A DNA stretch of 44,223 nt from Prevotella sp. (GCA_018385335.1 JAHAZN010000015.1:1-44223); one strand, 5' to 3'; positions 24,922 through 35,258 are shown, counted from the stretch's first letter. Numbers and translations are program-made. The notes: generated from the letters alone by a model not told the origin.

Positions 24922-25535
24922 TATTTCTCAATTAAAACAGTTGAACCATTACATCCGGCTACAGATCCTTTCACAAGAATCAGGTTGTGCTCCGGAATTA
25001 CTTTTAACACTTTGAGGTTCTGGGTTGTTACGCGCTCTCCACCCATGTGGCCACCCATGCGCATGCCCTTAAACACCTTTGCTGGGTAAGAACAAGCACC
25101 GATAGAACCCGGTTTGCGAGCTCGGTCATCCTGTCCGTGAGTACTCTGACCAACACCACCGAAACCATGACGCTTCATTACACCCTGGAATCCTTTACCC
25201 TTAGATGTACCTACAACGTCAACGAACTCTACATCATTAAAGATGTCAACAGTGATGGTTTCTCCGAGTGTGTGCTCACCATCAAACTTGAACTCGGCCA
25301 AGTGGCGCTTTGGTGTTGTTCCTGCCTTCTTGAATACGCCCATCATTGGCTTGGTGGTATTCTTTTCCTTCATCTCACCAAAAGCCAATTGCAATGCTGC
25401 GTAACCATCGTTCTCGATAGTTTTAACTTGAGTAACAACACAAGGACCAGCTTCGATAACAGTGCACGGTACATTCTTACCGTCGGCACTGAAAACGGAT
25501 GTCATTCCGATTTTTCTTCCAATTAATCCTGGCAT
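24921..25535 (-). CDS. rplC: 50S ribosomal protein L3
   Basis: 204 residues. L3 is an early-assembly protein that reaches the peptidyl-transferase centre. Diagnostic segments: [34 protein letters not shown] and [20 protein letters not shown]. Follows rpsJ by 56 bases. Confidence 0.97.
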   Translation of the reverse strand: MPGLIGRKIGMTSVFSADGKNVPCTVIEAGPCVVTQVKTIENDGYAALQLAFGEMKEKNTTKPMMGVFKKAGTTPKRHLAEFKFDGEHTLGETITVDIFNDVEFVDVVGTSKGKGFQGVMKRHGFGGVGQSTHGQDDRARKPGSIGACSYPAKVFKGMRMGGHMGGERVTTQNLKVLKVIPEHNLILVKGSVAGCNGSTVLIEK

Positions 25536-25591
25536 TTCAATTGATTATTTAAAAATTAAACTCTGTTATACTTAATATTTGATGATGCGTA

Positions 25592-25897
25592 CTATACCTT
25601 GATCTCTACCTCTACACCGCTGGGCAACTCGAGCTTCATCAAAGCATCCACAGTCTTTGCTGTCGAGCTGTAGATATCAATCAGACGCTTATAATCTGAA
25701 AGTTGGAACTGTTCGCGAGACTTCTTGTTAACGAAGGTACTACGGTTTACAGTAAAAATACGCTTGTGTGTAGGGAGTGGAATAGGACCACTGATGATAG
25801 CACCTGTAGCCTTTACAGCCTTCACAATCTTCTCAGCCGACTTATCAACCAACTTGTGGTCATACGACTTCAACTTAATTCTAATTTTCTGACTCAT
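25592..25897 (-). CDS. rpsJ: 30S ribosomal protein S10
   Basis: 101 residues. S10 is in the small-subunit head and in some bacteria is also NusE in antitermination. Seen are [37 protein letters not shown] and the end [11 protein letters not shown]. It follows the hairpin at 25927-25976 downstream of fusA. Confidence 0.98.
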   Translation of the reverse strand: MSQKIRIKLKSYDHKLVDKSAEKIVKAVKATGAIISGPIPLPTHKRIFTVNRSTFVNKKSREQFQLSDYKRLIDIYSSTAKTVDALMKLELPSGVEVEIKV

Positions 25898-25926
25898 GTC
25901 TTATCTTTAATTATTATTTTTTGTTA

Positions 25927-25976
25927 GAGAAAGAGGAAGCAGCTTAAGAGTCATTCGCTAAGCTACCCCTCTTCTC
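25927..25976 (-). promoter_or_regulatory. Long imperfect hairpin between fusA and rpsJ
   Basis: Arms 25927-25946 and 25959-25976 pair over about 16-18 positions with small bulges around a 12-base loop. It occupies the middle of the 91-base fusA-rpsJ gap and is not followed by a strong T-run on the minus strand. It may be a partial terminator, a processing site or an S10-cluster leader element. Confidence 0.5.
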
Positions 25977-25988
25977 AATGTTTTGTTG

Positions 25989-28106
25989 TTATACCAAATC
26001 TGCACGTCCCTTAACTTCCTCGAGCACAGCCTTAGCGATTGAACTGGAGAGTGGTGCGTGATGATCATATTCCATTGAACTGGTTGCACGACCAGAGGTA
26101 ATTGTACGGAGTGCGGTTACATAACCAAACATCTCTGACAGTGGTACCATTGCCTTGATAACGCGAGCACCGCTACGAGCCTCATCCATACCCTCAACCT
26201 GTCCACGACGCTTGTTCAAGTCACCAATCACATCACCCATGTTCTCCTCGGGAGTGATTACCTCAAGTTTCATGATAGGCTCCATGAGCACGGGAGCTGC
26301 CTTAACACAGGCATTCTTGTAAGCGTTGAGTGCTGCCAACTCAAATGACAACTGGTCAGAGTCAACAGGGTGGAAAGAACCATCAACAAGAGTTACCTTC
26401 AAGCTGTCAACAGGATAGCCACCGAGAACACCATTCTTCATTGCATTCTCAAAGCCCTTCTGTACTGAGGGGATAAATTCCTTAGGAACGTTACCACCCT
26501 TCACCTCGTTAACAAACTGCAGACCGCCTTCCTTGAAGTCCTCATCTACAGGTCCAACGTTAACGATGATATCAGCGAATTTACCACGACCACCACTCTG
26601 CTTCTTATAAACCTCGCGGAGATTAACAGTCTTAGTAATAGCCTCCTTATAGTTAACCTGAGGTTTACCCTGGTTACACTCTACCTTGAACTCTCGCTTC
26701 AGACGGTCGATGATGATATCGAGGTGAAGCTCACCCATACCAGAGATAATGGTCTGTCCACTCTGCTCATCAGTACGCACGGTAAATGTAGGATCCTCTT
26801 CAGCCAACTTAGCGAGACCATTATCAAGCTTAGCGATATCAGCCTGGCTCTTTGGCTCTACTGCGATAGAGATCACAGTATCAGGGAAGGTCATTGACTC
26901 CAATACGATAGGATGACCCTCATCACACAGCGTATCACCTGTACGGATATCCTTGAAACCTACACCAGCACCGATATCACCAGCGTCGATTGACTCCATA
27001 GGAATTTCCTTATTTGAGTTCATCTGGAACAGACGACTAATACGCTCCTTTTTACCTGTACGAGCATTGAGGACGTACGAACCAGCCTGTACTTTACCAG
27101 AGTAAACACGGAAGAATACCAAACGTCCCATATAAGGATCGGTAGCAATCTTAAATGCAAGTGCAGAAGTAGGCTCCTCTTCACTTGGCTTACGATGCTC
27201 CTCTTCCTCGGTATCAGGATTGGTACCGATGATGTTCTCTACGTCGAGAGGAGAAGGCAGGAATGCGCAAACATAATCGAGAAGAGGCTGAACACCCTTG
27301 TTCTTATAAGAAGAACCACATATCATAGGAGTACACTCCATAGCAACAGTACCCTTACGGATTGCTGCGATAATCTCCTCTTCAGTGATAGAGTTGGGAT
27401 CATCAAAGAACTTCTCCATGAGTGTCTCATCATATTCAGCAGCAGCCTCCAACAGTTTGTTGCGCCACTCCTCGCACTCATCTTTCATATCAGCGGGAAT
27501 CTCCTCAACATCATATTCAGCACCCATGGTCTCATCGTGCCAAAGGATAGCCTTCATCTTAATCAAGTCAACCACACCTTTGAAGTTCTCTTCTGCACCG
27601 ATCGGTACCTGAAGAACCACGGGATTAGCACCTAAGATATCCTTCATCTGCTGCACTGTCTCAAAGAAGTCAGCGCCAGAGCGGTCCATCTTATTCACAT
27701 ATCCGATACGAGGAACATTATACTTATCAGCCTGACGCCATACAGTCTCTGACTGAGGCTGCACACCATCAGCAGCAGAGTAAGTAGCAACAGCACCATC
27801 GAGCACACGGAGAGAACGCTCCACCTCAGCGGTAAAGTCAACGTGTCCCGGAGTATCAATCAAGTTAATCTTGAAGGTCTTATCATTCCACTTCCAGTTA
27901 CAGGTAGTAGCAGCAGAAGTAATAGTGATACCACGCTCCTGCTCCTGAGCCATCCAGTCCATGGTAGCAGCACCTTCGTGAACTTCACCAATCTTATGCG
28001 TCTTACCAGTGTAGAAAAGGATACGCTCAGATGTAGTGGTTTTACCGGCGTCGATATGCGCCATAATACCAATGTTGCGGGTAAGATGTAAATCGCGATT
28101 AGCCAT
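25989..28106 (-). CDS. fusA: Translation elongation factor G
   Basis: 705 residues. EF-G moves tRNAs and mRNA through the ribosome with GTP. G-domain motifs are present: G1 AHIDAGKTT (~16-24), the switch II region DTPGHVDF and NKMD. Domains II to V follow with canonical segments such as [18 protein letters not shown] and the C-terminal [20 protein letters not shown]. It lies 20 bases after rpsG. The place after fusA where E. coli has tuf holds only a hairpin here. Confidence 0.98.
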   Translation of the reverse strand: MANRDLHLTRNIGIMAHIDAGKTTTSERILFYTGKTHKIGEVHEGAATMDWMAQEQERGITITSAATTCNWKWNDKTFKINLIDTPGHVDFTAEVERSLRVLDGAVATYSAADGVQPQSETVWRQADKYNVPRIGYVNKMDRSGADFFETVQQMKDILGANPVVLQVPIGAEENFKGVVDLIKMKAILWHDETMGAEYDVEEIPADMKDECEEWRNKLLEAAAEYDETLMEKFFDDPNSITEEEIIAAIRKGTVAMECTPMICGSSYKNKGVQPLLDYVCAFLPSPLDVENIIGTNPDTEEEEHRKPSEEEPTSALAFKIATDPYMGRLVFFRVYSGKVQAGSYVLNARTGKKERISRLFQMNSNKEIPMESIDAGDIGAGVGFKDIRTGDTLCDEGHPIVLESMTFPDTVISIAVEPKSQADIAKLDNGLAKLAEEDPTFTVRTDEQSGQTIISGMGELHLDIIIDRLKREFKVECNQGKPQVNYKEAITKTVNLREVYKKQSGGRGKFADIIVNVGPVDEDFKEGGLQFVNEVKGGNVPKEFIPSVQKGFENAMKNGVLGGYPVDSLKVTLVDGSFHPVDSDQLSFELAALNAYKNACVKAAPVLMEPIMKLEVITPEENMGDVIGDLNKRRGQVEGMDEARSGARVIKAMVPLSEMFGYVTALRTITSGRATSSMEYDHHAPLSSSIAKAVLEEVKGRADLV

Positions 28107-28126
28107 TTTTCTTCTCTTTTAATCAA

Positions 28127-28603
28127 TTAGAACCTAAAGTGAGCGAATGCGCGGTTAGCCTCAGCCATACGGTGCATATCTTCCTTACGCTTAAAAGCAC
28201 CACCCTGATTGTTATAAGCATCCATAATCTCTGCAGCCAGTTTGTCAGCCATAGACTTTCCACTGCGTTTACGAGCGAATGCAATCATATTCTTCATAGA
28301 GATACTTTCCTTTCTATCAGGACGGATTTCTGTAGGCACCTGGAAAGTAGCACCACCGATACGACGGCTCTTTACCTCCACCTGAGGAGTGATGTTATCA
28401 AGGGCAGTCTTCCAAATCTCAAGGGCAGACTTCTCCTCGTTGGCCATCTTAGCCTTCACATTATCAAGTGCATGATAGAAAATCTCATAAGAGATAGACT
28501 TCTTTCCGTCATACATCAAATGATTCACGAACTTTGACACCTTCTGGTCATTGAATACGGGATCCGGCAGGACCACACGCTTCTTTGGTTTTGCTTTTCT
28601 CAT
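28127..28603 (-). CDS. rpsG: 30S ribosomal protein S7
   Basis: 158 residues. S7 binds the 3' domain of 16S rRNA and sits at the E site; in E. coli it represses the str operon. Contains [30 protein letters not shown] and the end NRAFAHFRF. The gap of 153 bases from rpsL (28604-28756) is the largest inside the cluster; I see no gene or clear promoter in it. Confidence 0.98.
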   Translation of the reverse strand: MRKAKPKKRVVLPDPVFNDQKVSKFVNHLMYDGKKSISYEIFYHALDNVKAKMANEEKSALEIWKTALDNITPQVEVKSRRIGGATFQVPTEIRPDRKESISMKNMIAFARKRSGKSMADKLAAEIMDAYNNQGGAFKRKEDMHRMAEANRAFAHFRF

Positions 28604-28756
28604 TTTATTATTTAACTGATTAAATTCTGCATGGGGTTGTCAATTCTTGTTCTTCAACGCCCTCACTTGGGCATTTACTCAACCTTTTCTAACACTTCTC
28701 CAGCAAAACAATGATTTATTTATTCCTCCAGACATTAGACAGCCATCACCGGCTGA

Positions 28757-29137
28757 TTATTTCTTCGCCTTAGGACGTTTAGCACCATACTTAGAACGGC
28801 GCTGTGTACGATTAGCAACTCCTGCTGTATCAAGCGTACCACGTACAATGTGATAACGCACACCAGGAAGGTCCTTTACACGGCCACCGCGAACGAGCAC
28901 AATACTGTGTTCCTGCAAGTTATGACCTTCTCCAGGGATGTAGGAGTTAACTTCCTTCTGATTAGTTAAGCGAACACGGGCAACTTTACGCATTGCCGAA
29001 TTAGGTTTCTTCGGGGTTGTTGTATAAACACGAACACACACACCACGACGCTGAGGACATGAGTCCAAAGCAGGCGATTTGCTCTTGTCAACAAGTACCG
29101 TTCTACCTTTTCTTACCAATTGTTGAATTGTAGGCAT
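28757..29137 (-). CDS. rpsL: 30S ribosomal protein S12
   Basis: 126 residues, first gene of the super-operon. S12 controls decoding accuracy. The loops that hold streptomycin-resistance changes in other species look wild type: K43 in [11 protein letters not shown] and K88 in [14 protein letters not shown]89 is the residue that RimO methylthiolates in E. coli. The basic tail [14 protein letters not shown] closes the protein. Confidence 0.98.
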   Translation of the reverse strand: MPTIQQLVRKGRTVLVDKSKSPALDSCPQRRGVCVRVYTTTPKKPNSAMRKVARVRLTNQKEVNSYIPGEGHNLQEHSIVLVRGGRVKDLPGVRYHIVRGTLDTAGVANRTQRRSKYGAKRPKAKK

Positions 29138-29217
29138 TGTTGTTATTTTTTAATTATTATATATGTATTGTATATTTTCTTGCTTTATCATGGACACTAT
29201 ATGCCCATTTTGGGGTG

Positions 29218-29249
29218 CAAAGGTACAGAAAAATCACAAAACAACCAAA
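29218..29249 (-). promoter_or_regulatory. Promoter of the str-S10-spc-alpha super-operon
   Basis: The minus strand reads TTTG (29249-29246), a 20-base spacer, then TACCTTTG (29225-29218). This is an exact match to the Bacteroidetes layout TTTG-N19-21-TAnnTTTG. The rpsL leader would be about 70-75 bases. Confidence 0.8.
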
Positions 29250-29589
29250 TAGTTTTAGCAACGTAGACCATCTCACTCCAAAAATTTTGCACTAAATAAA
29301 CCTTATTAACTCTCCTTAACCATACAAAACCACCACCAAAAGCTGTTTTTACTACAACTTTCTTATGATGTTACTCAAATATCAAGTCATCACTCAAGAT
29401 TAGCCTCACGAATACGGCTAATAAGGACACAATTCGAAAACGTAGATGTCGAACTGAGACAACGTTCTACAATAATATTTTAGGTATATATCTATATAAA
29501 TAGTATAACAGGGGTTGTAAAAATCCACCAAAAAAGAAGCGATTAACGGAAAAAGACGAGAAAAATGCTGAATAAAGAAAAAAAAGCAT

Positions 29590-29597
29590 TACCTTTG
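29590..29597 (+). promoter_or_regulatory. -7 box for rpsO
   Basis: TACCTTTG matches TAnnTTTG. The -33 side is weak. It leaves a leader of about 95 bases containing several short alternative stems (see findings). Confidence 0.6.
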
Positions 29598-29699
29598 CAG
29601 CCGAATTCGGAAAATCCGATGCATTCGACGATGCCAACGTTGTGATTAAGGCGTAAAGCATAGGAAGGATGTAATTAACAACTCATTAATCAAAACATT

Positions 29700-29969
29700 A
29701 TGTATTTAGATCAAGCTAAAAAGCAGGAGATCTTCGGCCAGTATGGCGGTGCTGCCACCAACACGGGTTCTGCAGAGAGTCAGATTGCCTTGTTTTCATT
29801 CCGCATCTCACATCTCACAGAGCACCTGAAGAAGAATCACAAGGATTTCAAGACAGCTCGCGCATTGACCAAGCTCGTAGGTAAGCGTCGTGCATTGCTC
29901 GACTACCTCTACGACCGCGACATCAATCGCTATCGTGCCATCATCAAGGCTCTCGGTCTGAGAAAGTAA
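29700..29969 (+). CDS. rpsO: 30S ribosomal protein S15
   Basis: 89 residues, standard length. S15 binds the central domain of 16S rRNA and forms a bridge to the 50S subunit. Seen are NTGSAESQIALFSFRISHLT, the RNA-contact segment KDFKTARALTKLVGKRR and the end YRAIIKALGLRK. The gene is alone, with its own promoter and a terminator immediately after the stop. It converges on folK. Confidence 0.97.
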   Translation: MYLDQAKKQEIFGQYGGAATNTGSAESQIALFSFRISHLTEHLKKNHKDFKTARALTKLVGKRRALLDYLYDRDINRYRAIIKALGLRK

Positions 29970-29971
29970 AC

Positions 29972-30001
29972 AAAAGCTCGCCATCAGCGAGCTTTTATTA
30001 T
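29972..30001 (+). terminator. rpsO terminator overlapping the end of folK
   Basis: A perfect 10-bp stem (29972-29981 with 29987-29996) with a 5-base loop and a T-rich run starts 3 bases after the rpsO stop. The same stem lies over the last codons and stop of folK on the other strand, and can serve both directions. Confidence 0.8.
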
Positions 30002-30403
30002 TTCGTTCAAAGGCACCATAACAAAATCACGCTCTCCCATGAGAGGATGAGGTATCACCAATCCCGGTTCCTCTACGTGTTGATCTCCATAAAGAAGGAT
30101 ATCAACATCTATGACACGATCGTGATACACACCATCTCCAGATTTTTTTATCCTTCCCATAGCCTTCTCCACCTGCTGAGTTCTCTCAAGTAGTTCATGC
30201 GGTGACAGTTCTGTAACAAAAGCTGCCACAACATTGACAAAGTCGTTCTTCGACACGAAGCCCCATGGTTTTGAGTAATACATCGAAGAACATCTCAGCA
30301 ACTCACCCACCCTCTCTTCCAGAAGGCACAGTGCACGCTGGATGTTCTCCTCCTTGTCACCGAGGTTTGTCCCAATACCGAGATAGACCGTCACCTTAAT
30401 CAT
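29984..30403 (-). CDS. folK: HPPK, folate-synthesis pyrophosphokinase
   Basis: 139 residues from the ATG at 30403; an in-frame TTG at 30406 is less likely. FolK (2-amino-4-hydroxy-6-hydroxymethyldihydropteridine pyrophosphokinase) moves pyrophosphate from ATP to hydroxymethyl-dihydropterin in folate synthesis. Family marks: [15 protein letters not shown], the acidic [11 protein letters not shown] with its two metal-binding Asp, and [17 protein letters not shown]. It overlaps the end of queA by 8 bases (shared ATGATTAA) and is the last gene of the ftsX operon. Its 3' end lies inside the rpsO terminator. Confidence 0.95.
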   Translation of the reverse strand: MIKVTVYLGIGTNLGDKEENIQRALCLLEERVGELLRCSSMYYSKPWGFVSKNDFVNVVAAFVTELSPHELLERTQQVEKAMGRIKKSGDGVYHDRVIDVDILLYGDQHVEEPGLVIPHPLMGERDFVMVPLNEIIKAR

Positions 30404-31556
30404 CAAGAATCAGCAGGGCATCTCCGTAGCACCCAAACATATATCCATTCTTCACTGCCATATCATAGGCCTCCATCACCAGTTCATACCCTCCGAAAGC
30501 AGCAGTTGTCATAAGCATTGTAGATTCTGGATGATAGAAGTTGGTCACCATGCTGTTAACCATATTCACGTCATATGGAGGGAAGATAAACTTATTGGTC
30601 CATCCCTCATACTCCTTAAGGAATCCATCTGTACCCACGGCCGTTTCAGTAGCCCTCACCGTGCTGACACCTACAGCACACACCCGTTTACCAGCTGCCT
30701 TTGCGGTGTTCACCTGCTGACAAGCCTCAGCACCGATATGCATCTGTTCTGAGTTCATCTTATGCTTGGTCAAGTCTTCCACCTCTATGGCTTCGAAGTT
30801 ACCGAGTCCACAGTGAACAGTGATGTATGAGAAATCAATTCCCCTAATTTCCATTTTCTTGAGTAGCTCTCTACTGAAATGTAAGCCAGTAGCAGGAGCC
30901 GTCACAGCGCCTTCGTTCTTGGCATAGATTGTCTGGAAATTCTCGATATCATCCTCTGTTGCCGGTCTTCGGTCGATGATATACTTAGGCAGGGGAGCCT
31001 CTCCCAAGGCAAAGAGTTCACGTTTGAAGTCCTCATGTTTGCAGTCATAAAGAAATCTCAGTGTACGTCCACGACTGGTGGTATTATCAATCACCTCGGC
31101 TACCATAGGACCATTTTGATCGAAGAAGAGTTTGTTGCCAATACGTATCTTTCGTGCAGGCTCAACCAACACATCCCACAACCTTAGTTCTTCATTCAAC
31201 TCACGTAGCAGAAAGACCTCAATCTTTGCATCAGTCTTTTCTTTTGTCCCATAGAGTCTGGCGGGAAACACCTTCGTATCATTAAAGATGAAGATATCAC
31301 CTTCATCAAAATAATCTACGATATCTCTGAATGTCAGATACTGTTTGTTGCCATTCTTATCAAGAATATCTTTACCATCAGCATCCTGTTTCAAGCATTC
31401 TATTTTCTGACTCTTTCGATGAATCACCATCAGTTTACACTCATCACGACGATATATTTTATCTACTGTCCCATCTTCGTTTTGAAACGCACGATGTGTT
31501 GGTTCGAGCGCCACTTGCTCTTCTGGCAATTTAAATTTAAACTGTGATAATTTCAT
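30396..31556 (-). CDS. queA: tRNA preQ1(34) S-adenosylmethionine ribosyltransferase-isomerase
   Basis: 386 residues. QueA adds a ribosyl group from S-adenosylmethionine to preQ1 at tRNA position 34, giving epoxyqueuosine. Seen are [14 protein letters not shown] at the start, [32 protein letters not shown] and the C-terminal [17 protein letters not shown]. It is longer than the ~350-residue E. coli enzyme because of an N-terminal insertion (about 25-75, with [18 protein letters not shown]). Lies 50 bases after truB and overlaps folK. Confidence 0.95.
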   Translation of the reverse strand: MKLSQFKFKLPEEQVALEPTHRAFQNEDGTVDKIYRRDECKLMVIHRKSQKIECLKQDADGKDILDKNGNKQYLTFRDIVDYFDEGDIFIFNDTKVFPARLYGTKEKTDAKIEVFLLRELNEELRLWDVLVEPARKIRIGNKLFFDQNGPMVAEVIDNTTSRGRTLRFLYDCKHEDFKRELFALGEAPLPKYIIDRRPATEDDIENFQTIYAKNEGAVTAPATGLHFSRELLKKMEIRGIDFSYITVHCGLGNFEAIEVEDLTKHKMNSEQMHIGAEACQQVNTAKAAGKRVCAVGVSTVRATETAVGTDGFLKEYEGWTNKFIFPPYDVNMVNSMVTNFYHPESTMLMTTAAFGGYELVMEAYDMAVKNGYMFGCYGDALLILDD

Positions 31557-31606
31557 ATAGCTATTCTAAACAAATTCAATATTTATGAAGTTATGTTTCT
31601 CTCTCT

Positions 31607-32305
31607 TCAATAATTTTCATCCAGCCATTGTGGGAAGTTCTCCAATGTCACGCAGTCTTCAATTTTCACATCCCCGACTCTCGTTCTACAAAGCGATATG
31701 AGGTGGGCTCCTGTATCCATTGCCTCGCCGATATCTCTTGCCAGGGAACGTATATAAGTGCCCTTTCCGCAGACCACTCTTATCTCCATTGTCATCTCCG
31801 ACGGATTAAAATCTATCAGTTCTATCTCATCGATGCGTATAGGTTTAGCCTGCAGACTCACCTCTTTTCCTCCTCTAGCCAGTTTATAGGCTCTGGCGCC
31901 GTTGAGTTTACAGGCAGAATACACTGGTGGCACCTGCATTATTTCTCCCTTCATTCCATTCAGTGTATCGAGGATGAGTTCTCTTGTGACATGCGCTGTG
32001 GGATAGGTAAAATCCACTGTATGCTCTCTGTCAAAGCTCGGTGTTGTGGATCCGAGCTTCAGCACAGCCCTATACTCCTTCGTATGAGCCTGCAGTGTCT
32101 CTATCTCTTTTGTCTTCCGTCCTGTACACAGCACCAACACACCTGTAGCCAAAGGATCAAGCGTACCGGCATGGCCTGTTTTGATACGCTTCACCCCCAC
32201 CTTTTTTGAGATAAGATACCTCACTCGGGCAAGTGCGCCAAAACTCGACATCCCGTATGGTTTGTTGAGATAGATCAGTTCACCTTCTTGAAAATTCATA
32301 CCCAT
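31607..32305 (-). CDS. truB: tRNA pseudouridine(55) synthase
   Basis: 232 residues. TruB makes pseudouridine 55 in the T-loop of tRNAs. The catalytic motif GHAGTLDPLATG carries D50. RVVCGKGTYIRSLARDIG is the second conserved block. It is shorter than E. coli TruB (314) because the C-terminal PUA domain is absent, which is usual in this phylum as far as I know. Starts 18 bases after uppP; an ATG two codons in (32299) is the alternative start. Confidence 0.95.
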   Translation of the reverse strand: MGMNFQEGELIYLNKPYGMSSFGALARVRYLISKKVGVKRIKTGHAGTLDPLATGVLVLCTGRKTKEIETLQAHTKEYRAVLKLGSTTPSFDREHTVDFTYPTAHVTRELILDTLNGMKGEIMQVPPVYSACKLNGARAYKLARGGKEVSLQAKPIRIDEIELIDFNPSEMTMEIRVVCGKGTYIRSLARDIGEAMDTGAHLISLCRTRVGDVKIEDCVTLENFPQWLDENY

Positions 32306-32323
32306 CCAATGCTATATCGATCA

Positions 32324-33121
32324 TCACATCATGGAACGAATCAAGATAACAGCACCCACTACAGCACAATAGAGACCGAAGTAGATGAGTTTTCCTTTCT
32401 TCACCAGATTAATCATCCACTTACATGCGATACATCCCGAGATGAACGCTGCCAAGAATCCCACGATGAGAGGGAATGTATCTATCCCACCAAAGGTCTC
32501 CTCTCCTTTGACGCATTTTAGCACATCAAGAAGTGCCTCGCCGAGGATAGGAGGGATGACCATCAGGAAAGAGAACTGAGCAAGATGTTCCTTTTTGTTA
32601 CCCAGTAGTAGCCCTACGGCAATCGTACTTCCAGACCTTGACAATCCTGGCATCACAGCGCAAGCTTGTGCCAGTCCGATAACAAAAGCATCCTTCAATC
32701 CTATATATTCTTTTGTCCGTGGTTTGGCATAATAAGAGAAGAGGAGCAGTGCGGCTGTCAACATCAGCATCATTCCAACGACTATCAGACCAGAGCCGAA
32801 GATTGCCTCTACCTTATCCTTAAAGAAAAGTCCCACGACGCCAACAGGTATCATAGATACGATGATGTTCAACATATACTTCTTTTCTTCGTTTATCTCC
32901 TTCTTGAAAAGTCCGCGGAGAATCCAATCAATCTCACTCCAAAGAACAACAAACGTACTCAGCACCGTAGCGACATGCACTACAACGGTAAATGCCAGAT
33001 TCTCCTCCCCTTCTATTCCAAAGAGATGAGCCCCTATTGCCAGGTGTCCGCTGCTACTCACAGGCAGGTATTCCGTCAACCCCTGGAGAAGTCCCAAGAG
33101 CAGTGCTTCTATCCAATCCAT
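32324..33121 (-). CDS. uppP: Undecaprenyl-diphosphatase
   Basis: 265 residues with about eight membrane helices. UppP (BacA) recycles the lipid carrier for cell-wall and surface-polysaccharide synthesis by removing one phosphate. The two conserved repeats are present: [18 protein letters not shown] near the N-terminus and [17 protein letters not shown] in the middle. I chose the ATG at 33121 ([10 protein letters not shown]); the longer frame opens with a GTG at 33127. Lies 10 bases after the DUF3098 gene. Confidence 0.96.
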   Translation of the reverse strand: MDWIEALLLGLLQGLTEYLPVSSSGHLAIGAHLFGIEGEENLAFTVVVHVATVLSTFVVLWSEIDWILRGLFKKEINEEKKYMLNIIVSMIPVGVVGLFFKDKVEAIFGSGLIVVGMMLMLTAALLLFSYYAKPRTKEYIGLKDAFVIGLAQACAVMPGLSRSGSTIAVGLLLGNKKEHLAQFSFLMVIPPILGEALLDVLKCVKGEETFGGIDTFPLIVGFLAAFISGCIACKWMINLVKKGKLIYFGLYCAVVGAVILIRSMM

Positions 33122-33131
33122 ACCCACCTAT

Positions 33132-33401
33132 TTAATTGTCCTTGTTAACAGGTTCTTTCGTCTGCTTTCCTTCATTGTCTCCCTTGGGTTTTCTGACGAC
33201 CGCATAAATCATCGAAACAAATCCGAGGAAACATACAAGGGGAGCCACCTTGATACGTTGTACACTAAAGATATCAGGATTATACTGTTCTTCAGTGGAG
33301 CCAGCCCCACTCATCAATATCAATCCGATGATAACCACCATCATACCAAGTGCCAACAGAATGTAGTTAACACGATCAAAAGCAAAGTTTCTCTTATCCA
33401 T
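33132..33401 (-). CDS. DUF3098 small membrane protein
   Basis: 89 residues with two membrane helices (about 12-33 and 50-68), a short loop and a lysine-rich tail (KPKGDNEGKQTKEPVNKDN). This is the small protein that regularly sits between ftsX and uppP in Bacteroidetes; its function is unknown. The fixed position suggests a link to division or envelope synthesis, which is inference only. Confidence 0.9.
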   Translation of the reverse strand: MDKRNFAFDRVNYILLALGMMVVIIGLILMSGAGSTEEQYNPDIFSVQRIKVAPLVCFLGFVSMIYAVVRKPKGDNEGKQTKEPVNKDN

Positions 33402-33448
33402 TATTTTTTTGTTTGCAATTTCTGATATTTCAAAGACAGCTCTGTCAC

Positions 33449-34327
33449 TTATATCCGATACAGTTCTCCTGCCGTCATTTTCAAATACTTACTAACGGAG
33501 AAATATGAACATAGCATCGTTATCACCAGTCCAAAGAGGAAGACAGTACCACAGGATATCAGCACCTCTTTCCAGGTGACGATCATGAGGATTGCCGGCT
33601 CATATCTATAGAGCGCATAACCAACTCCCACCAACACTGCACAGGCCAAGAATCCTGAGATCATACCTATCCATACAGCATGCTTCATAAATGGCCGTCT
33701 GATAAATCCCCACGACGCTCCCACCAGTTTCATCGTATGAATCAAGAACCGCCGGGAGTAGATATTCAACTTGATTGTATTGTTTATCAGAGAGAAAGAG
33801 ACGCAGGTCAGCAATACCGCAAGCACCAGCAGTACAAAATTGATGCGTTGGAGATTTGTATTAACCTTATCCATCAGATCCTCCTGATAGGCCACATCCG
33901 AAATCTTCGCATTCTTCTTCAACTCCTTAGATATCCAAGTCAATGAGTCCCTGTTGACATAGTCAGCCTTCAACTGTAGTTCGAGGGTAGCCACAAAGGG
34001 ATTGAAACCCAAGAACTCAGAGGGGTCAGCCCCCATCGCTACCGTCTGCTCTTTCTTAGCCTGTTCCTTGCTGATATAGTCAATCTGGTGGGCATAGGGG
34101 CGGTGATACAATGTCTTACACAACTGTTTTGCCTGATTCTCAGACACATCATCATTAAGCATCACGGTGATAGTGAGATGCTCCTTCATATATGCCGACA
34201 GGTTGCGTGCCATGAGAACAGAGAGCACCACCATCCCTACCAGTACAAGCACCAAGGTCGTACTGATGCACAACGTAACCACTTGCAAGCCATTATGCTT
34301 ACGAGCGTTTCTTCTTTTTTTTGCCAT
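33449..34327 (-). CDS. ftsX: Cell-division protein FtsX
   Basis: 292 residues from the ATG at 34327 (MAKKRRNARKHNGL). The frame extends further upstream, but a likely -7 box (TTCCTTTG on the minus strand, 34359-34366) lies inside the extension. FtsX is the permease partner of FtsE and controls peptidoglycan hydrolases at the division site. One N-terminal helix (~13-40), a periplasmic domain (~45-180, with QAKQLCKTLYHRPYAHQIDY), then three helices are visible. ftsE is not next to it. First gene of the operon down to folK. Confidence 0.93.
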   Translation of the reverse strand: MAKKRRNARKHNGLQVVTLCISTTLVLVLVGMVVLSVLMARNLSAYMKEHLTITVMLNDDVSENQAKQLCKTLYHRPYAHQIDYISKEQAKKEQTVAMGADPSEFLGFNPFVATLELQLKADYVNRDSLTWISKELKKNAKISDVAYQEDLMDKVNTNLQRINFVLLVLAVLLTCVSFSLINNTIKLNIYSRRFLIHTMKLVGASWGFIRRPFMKHAVWIGMISGFLACAVLVGVGYALYRYEPAILMIVTWKEVLISCGTVFLFGLVITMLCSYFSVSKYLKMTAGELYRI

Positions 34328-34431
34328 TTTCTTTGGATATAATCCACCTAATTTCTTGCAAAGGAACAAAAAAAATAGGTAATGTCCAACATGTTTAACA
34401 AGTATTAACCGCATATATCGTTATTTTTTCC

Positions 34432-34439
34432 TACCTTTG
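34432..34439 (+). promoter_or_regulatory. -7 box for the radical SAM gene
   Basis: TACCTTTG, exact TAnnTTTG, only 20 bases before the ATG at 34460, giving a short leader of about 14 bases. Confidence 0.6.
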
Positions 34440-34459
34440 AACTCGCTAAATATATACTT

Positions 34460-35236
34460 ATGAGTACTATCATCTATCCTTCTCCCATCTTTGGACCGGT
34501 ACACAGCCGTCGCCTAGGACTTTCATTAGGCATCAATCTTCAGCCTTCAGACGGTAAGGTTTGTACATTCGACTGTGTTTACTGTGAATGTGGATTCAAT
34601 GCCGACCATCGTCCGAGGATGCAACGCCCAAGTCGTGAAGAGGTGTACTATGCTTTAGAAAAGCAACTGATAACGATGGCAAGCAGAAACGAGTTGCCTG
34701 ATGTACTTACATTTGCAGGCAACGGCGAGCCAACGACCCACCCTCATTTCCATGAGATTATAAGCGACACCATACGCCTCCGCGACAACTACTGTCCACA
34801 AGCGAAGGTCAGCGTACTGAGCAATGCTACAATGATTACCAAAGACTCCGTCCGAGAGGCGCTGATGAAGGTCGATAACAATATCCTCAAACTGGACACT
34901 GTCAACCCCGACTACATTAAGAAGGTGGATCGTCCCACGGGACACTATGATGTCAGTCAACTCATCGAGGCGATGAAGTTATTCAAGGGGCACATCATCA
35001 TTCAGACGATGTTCATGAAAGGACATATCAACAACGAAGATATCAGCAACATCTCCGACAGTTATGTACTCCCCTGGTTAGAGACAGTAAAAGCCATTGC
35101 ACCACAGGAGGTGATGGTCTATACCATCGACCGCGAGACTCCGTCACCTCACCTCGCCAAGGCCACCCGCGAAGAACTTGATGCCATCCGCGACCTTGTC
35201 ATTGCCCAGGGCATCCCGTGCATCGCATCCTACTGA
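34460..35236 (+). CDS. Radical SAM protein, COG0731/TYW1-like type
   Basis: 258 residues. The 4Fe-4S site is C35-x3-C39-x2-C42 (CTFDCVYCECG), which binds the cluster that splits S-adenosylmethionine. TFAGNGEPTTHP (about 83-94) is the GGE-like strand typical of radical SAM folds. The whole resembles the stand-alone bacterial relatives of wybutosine-synthesis proteins, for which no substrate is established to my knowledge. No flavodoxin domain or second cluster motif is present. The MaoC gene starts 22 bases downstream, so the two are probably cotranscribed. Confidence 0.88.
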   Translation: MSTIIYPSPIFGPVHSRRLGLSLGINLQPSDGKVCTFDCVYCECGFNADHRPRMQRPSREEVYYALEKQLITMASRNELPDVLTFAGNGEPTTHPHFHEIISDTIRLRDNYCPQAKVSVLSNATMITKDSVREALMKVDNNILKLDTVNPDYIKKVDRPTGHYDVSQLIEAMKLFKGHIIIQTMFMKGHINNEDISNISDSYVLPWLETVKAIAPQEVMVYTIDRETPSPHLAKATREELDAIRDLVIAQGIPCIASY

Positions 35237-35258
35237 TTATCATCAAACAAAAAAGAAT

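Larger units (their letters stand above)
29138..29699. other. 562-base intergenic region between rpsL and rpsO
   Basis: A divergent, AT-rich region. It holds the rpsL promoter (29218-29249), the rpsO promoter (29590-29597) and the two leaders. Between them (about 29250-29580) I see only one 7-bp hairpin (29399-29405 with 29416-29422), without a T-run on either side, and no credible coding frame or tRNA. Confidence 0.6.

Noticed and set aside
31628..32209. 193-residue open frame on the plus strand
   Set aside because: Exactly opposite truB; Cys/His/Ser-rich translation with no domain. A shadow of truB.
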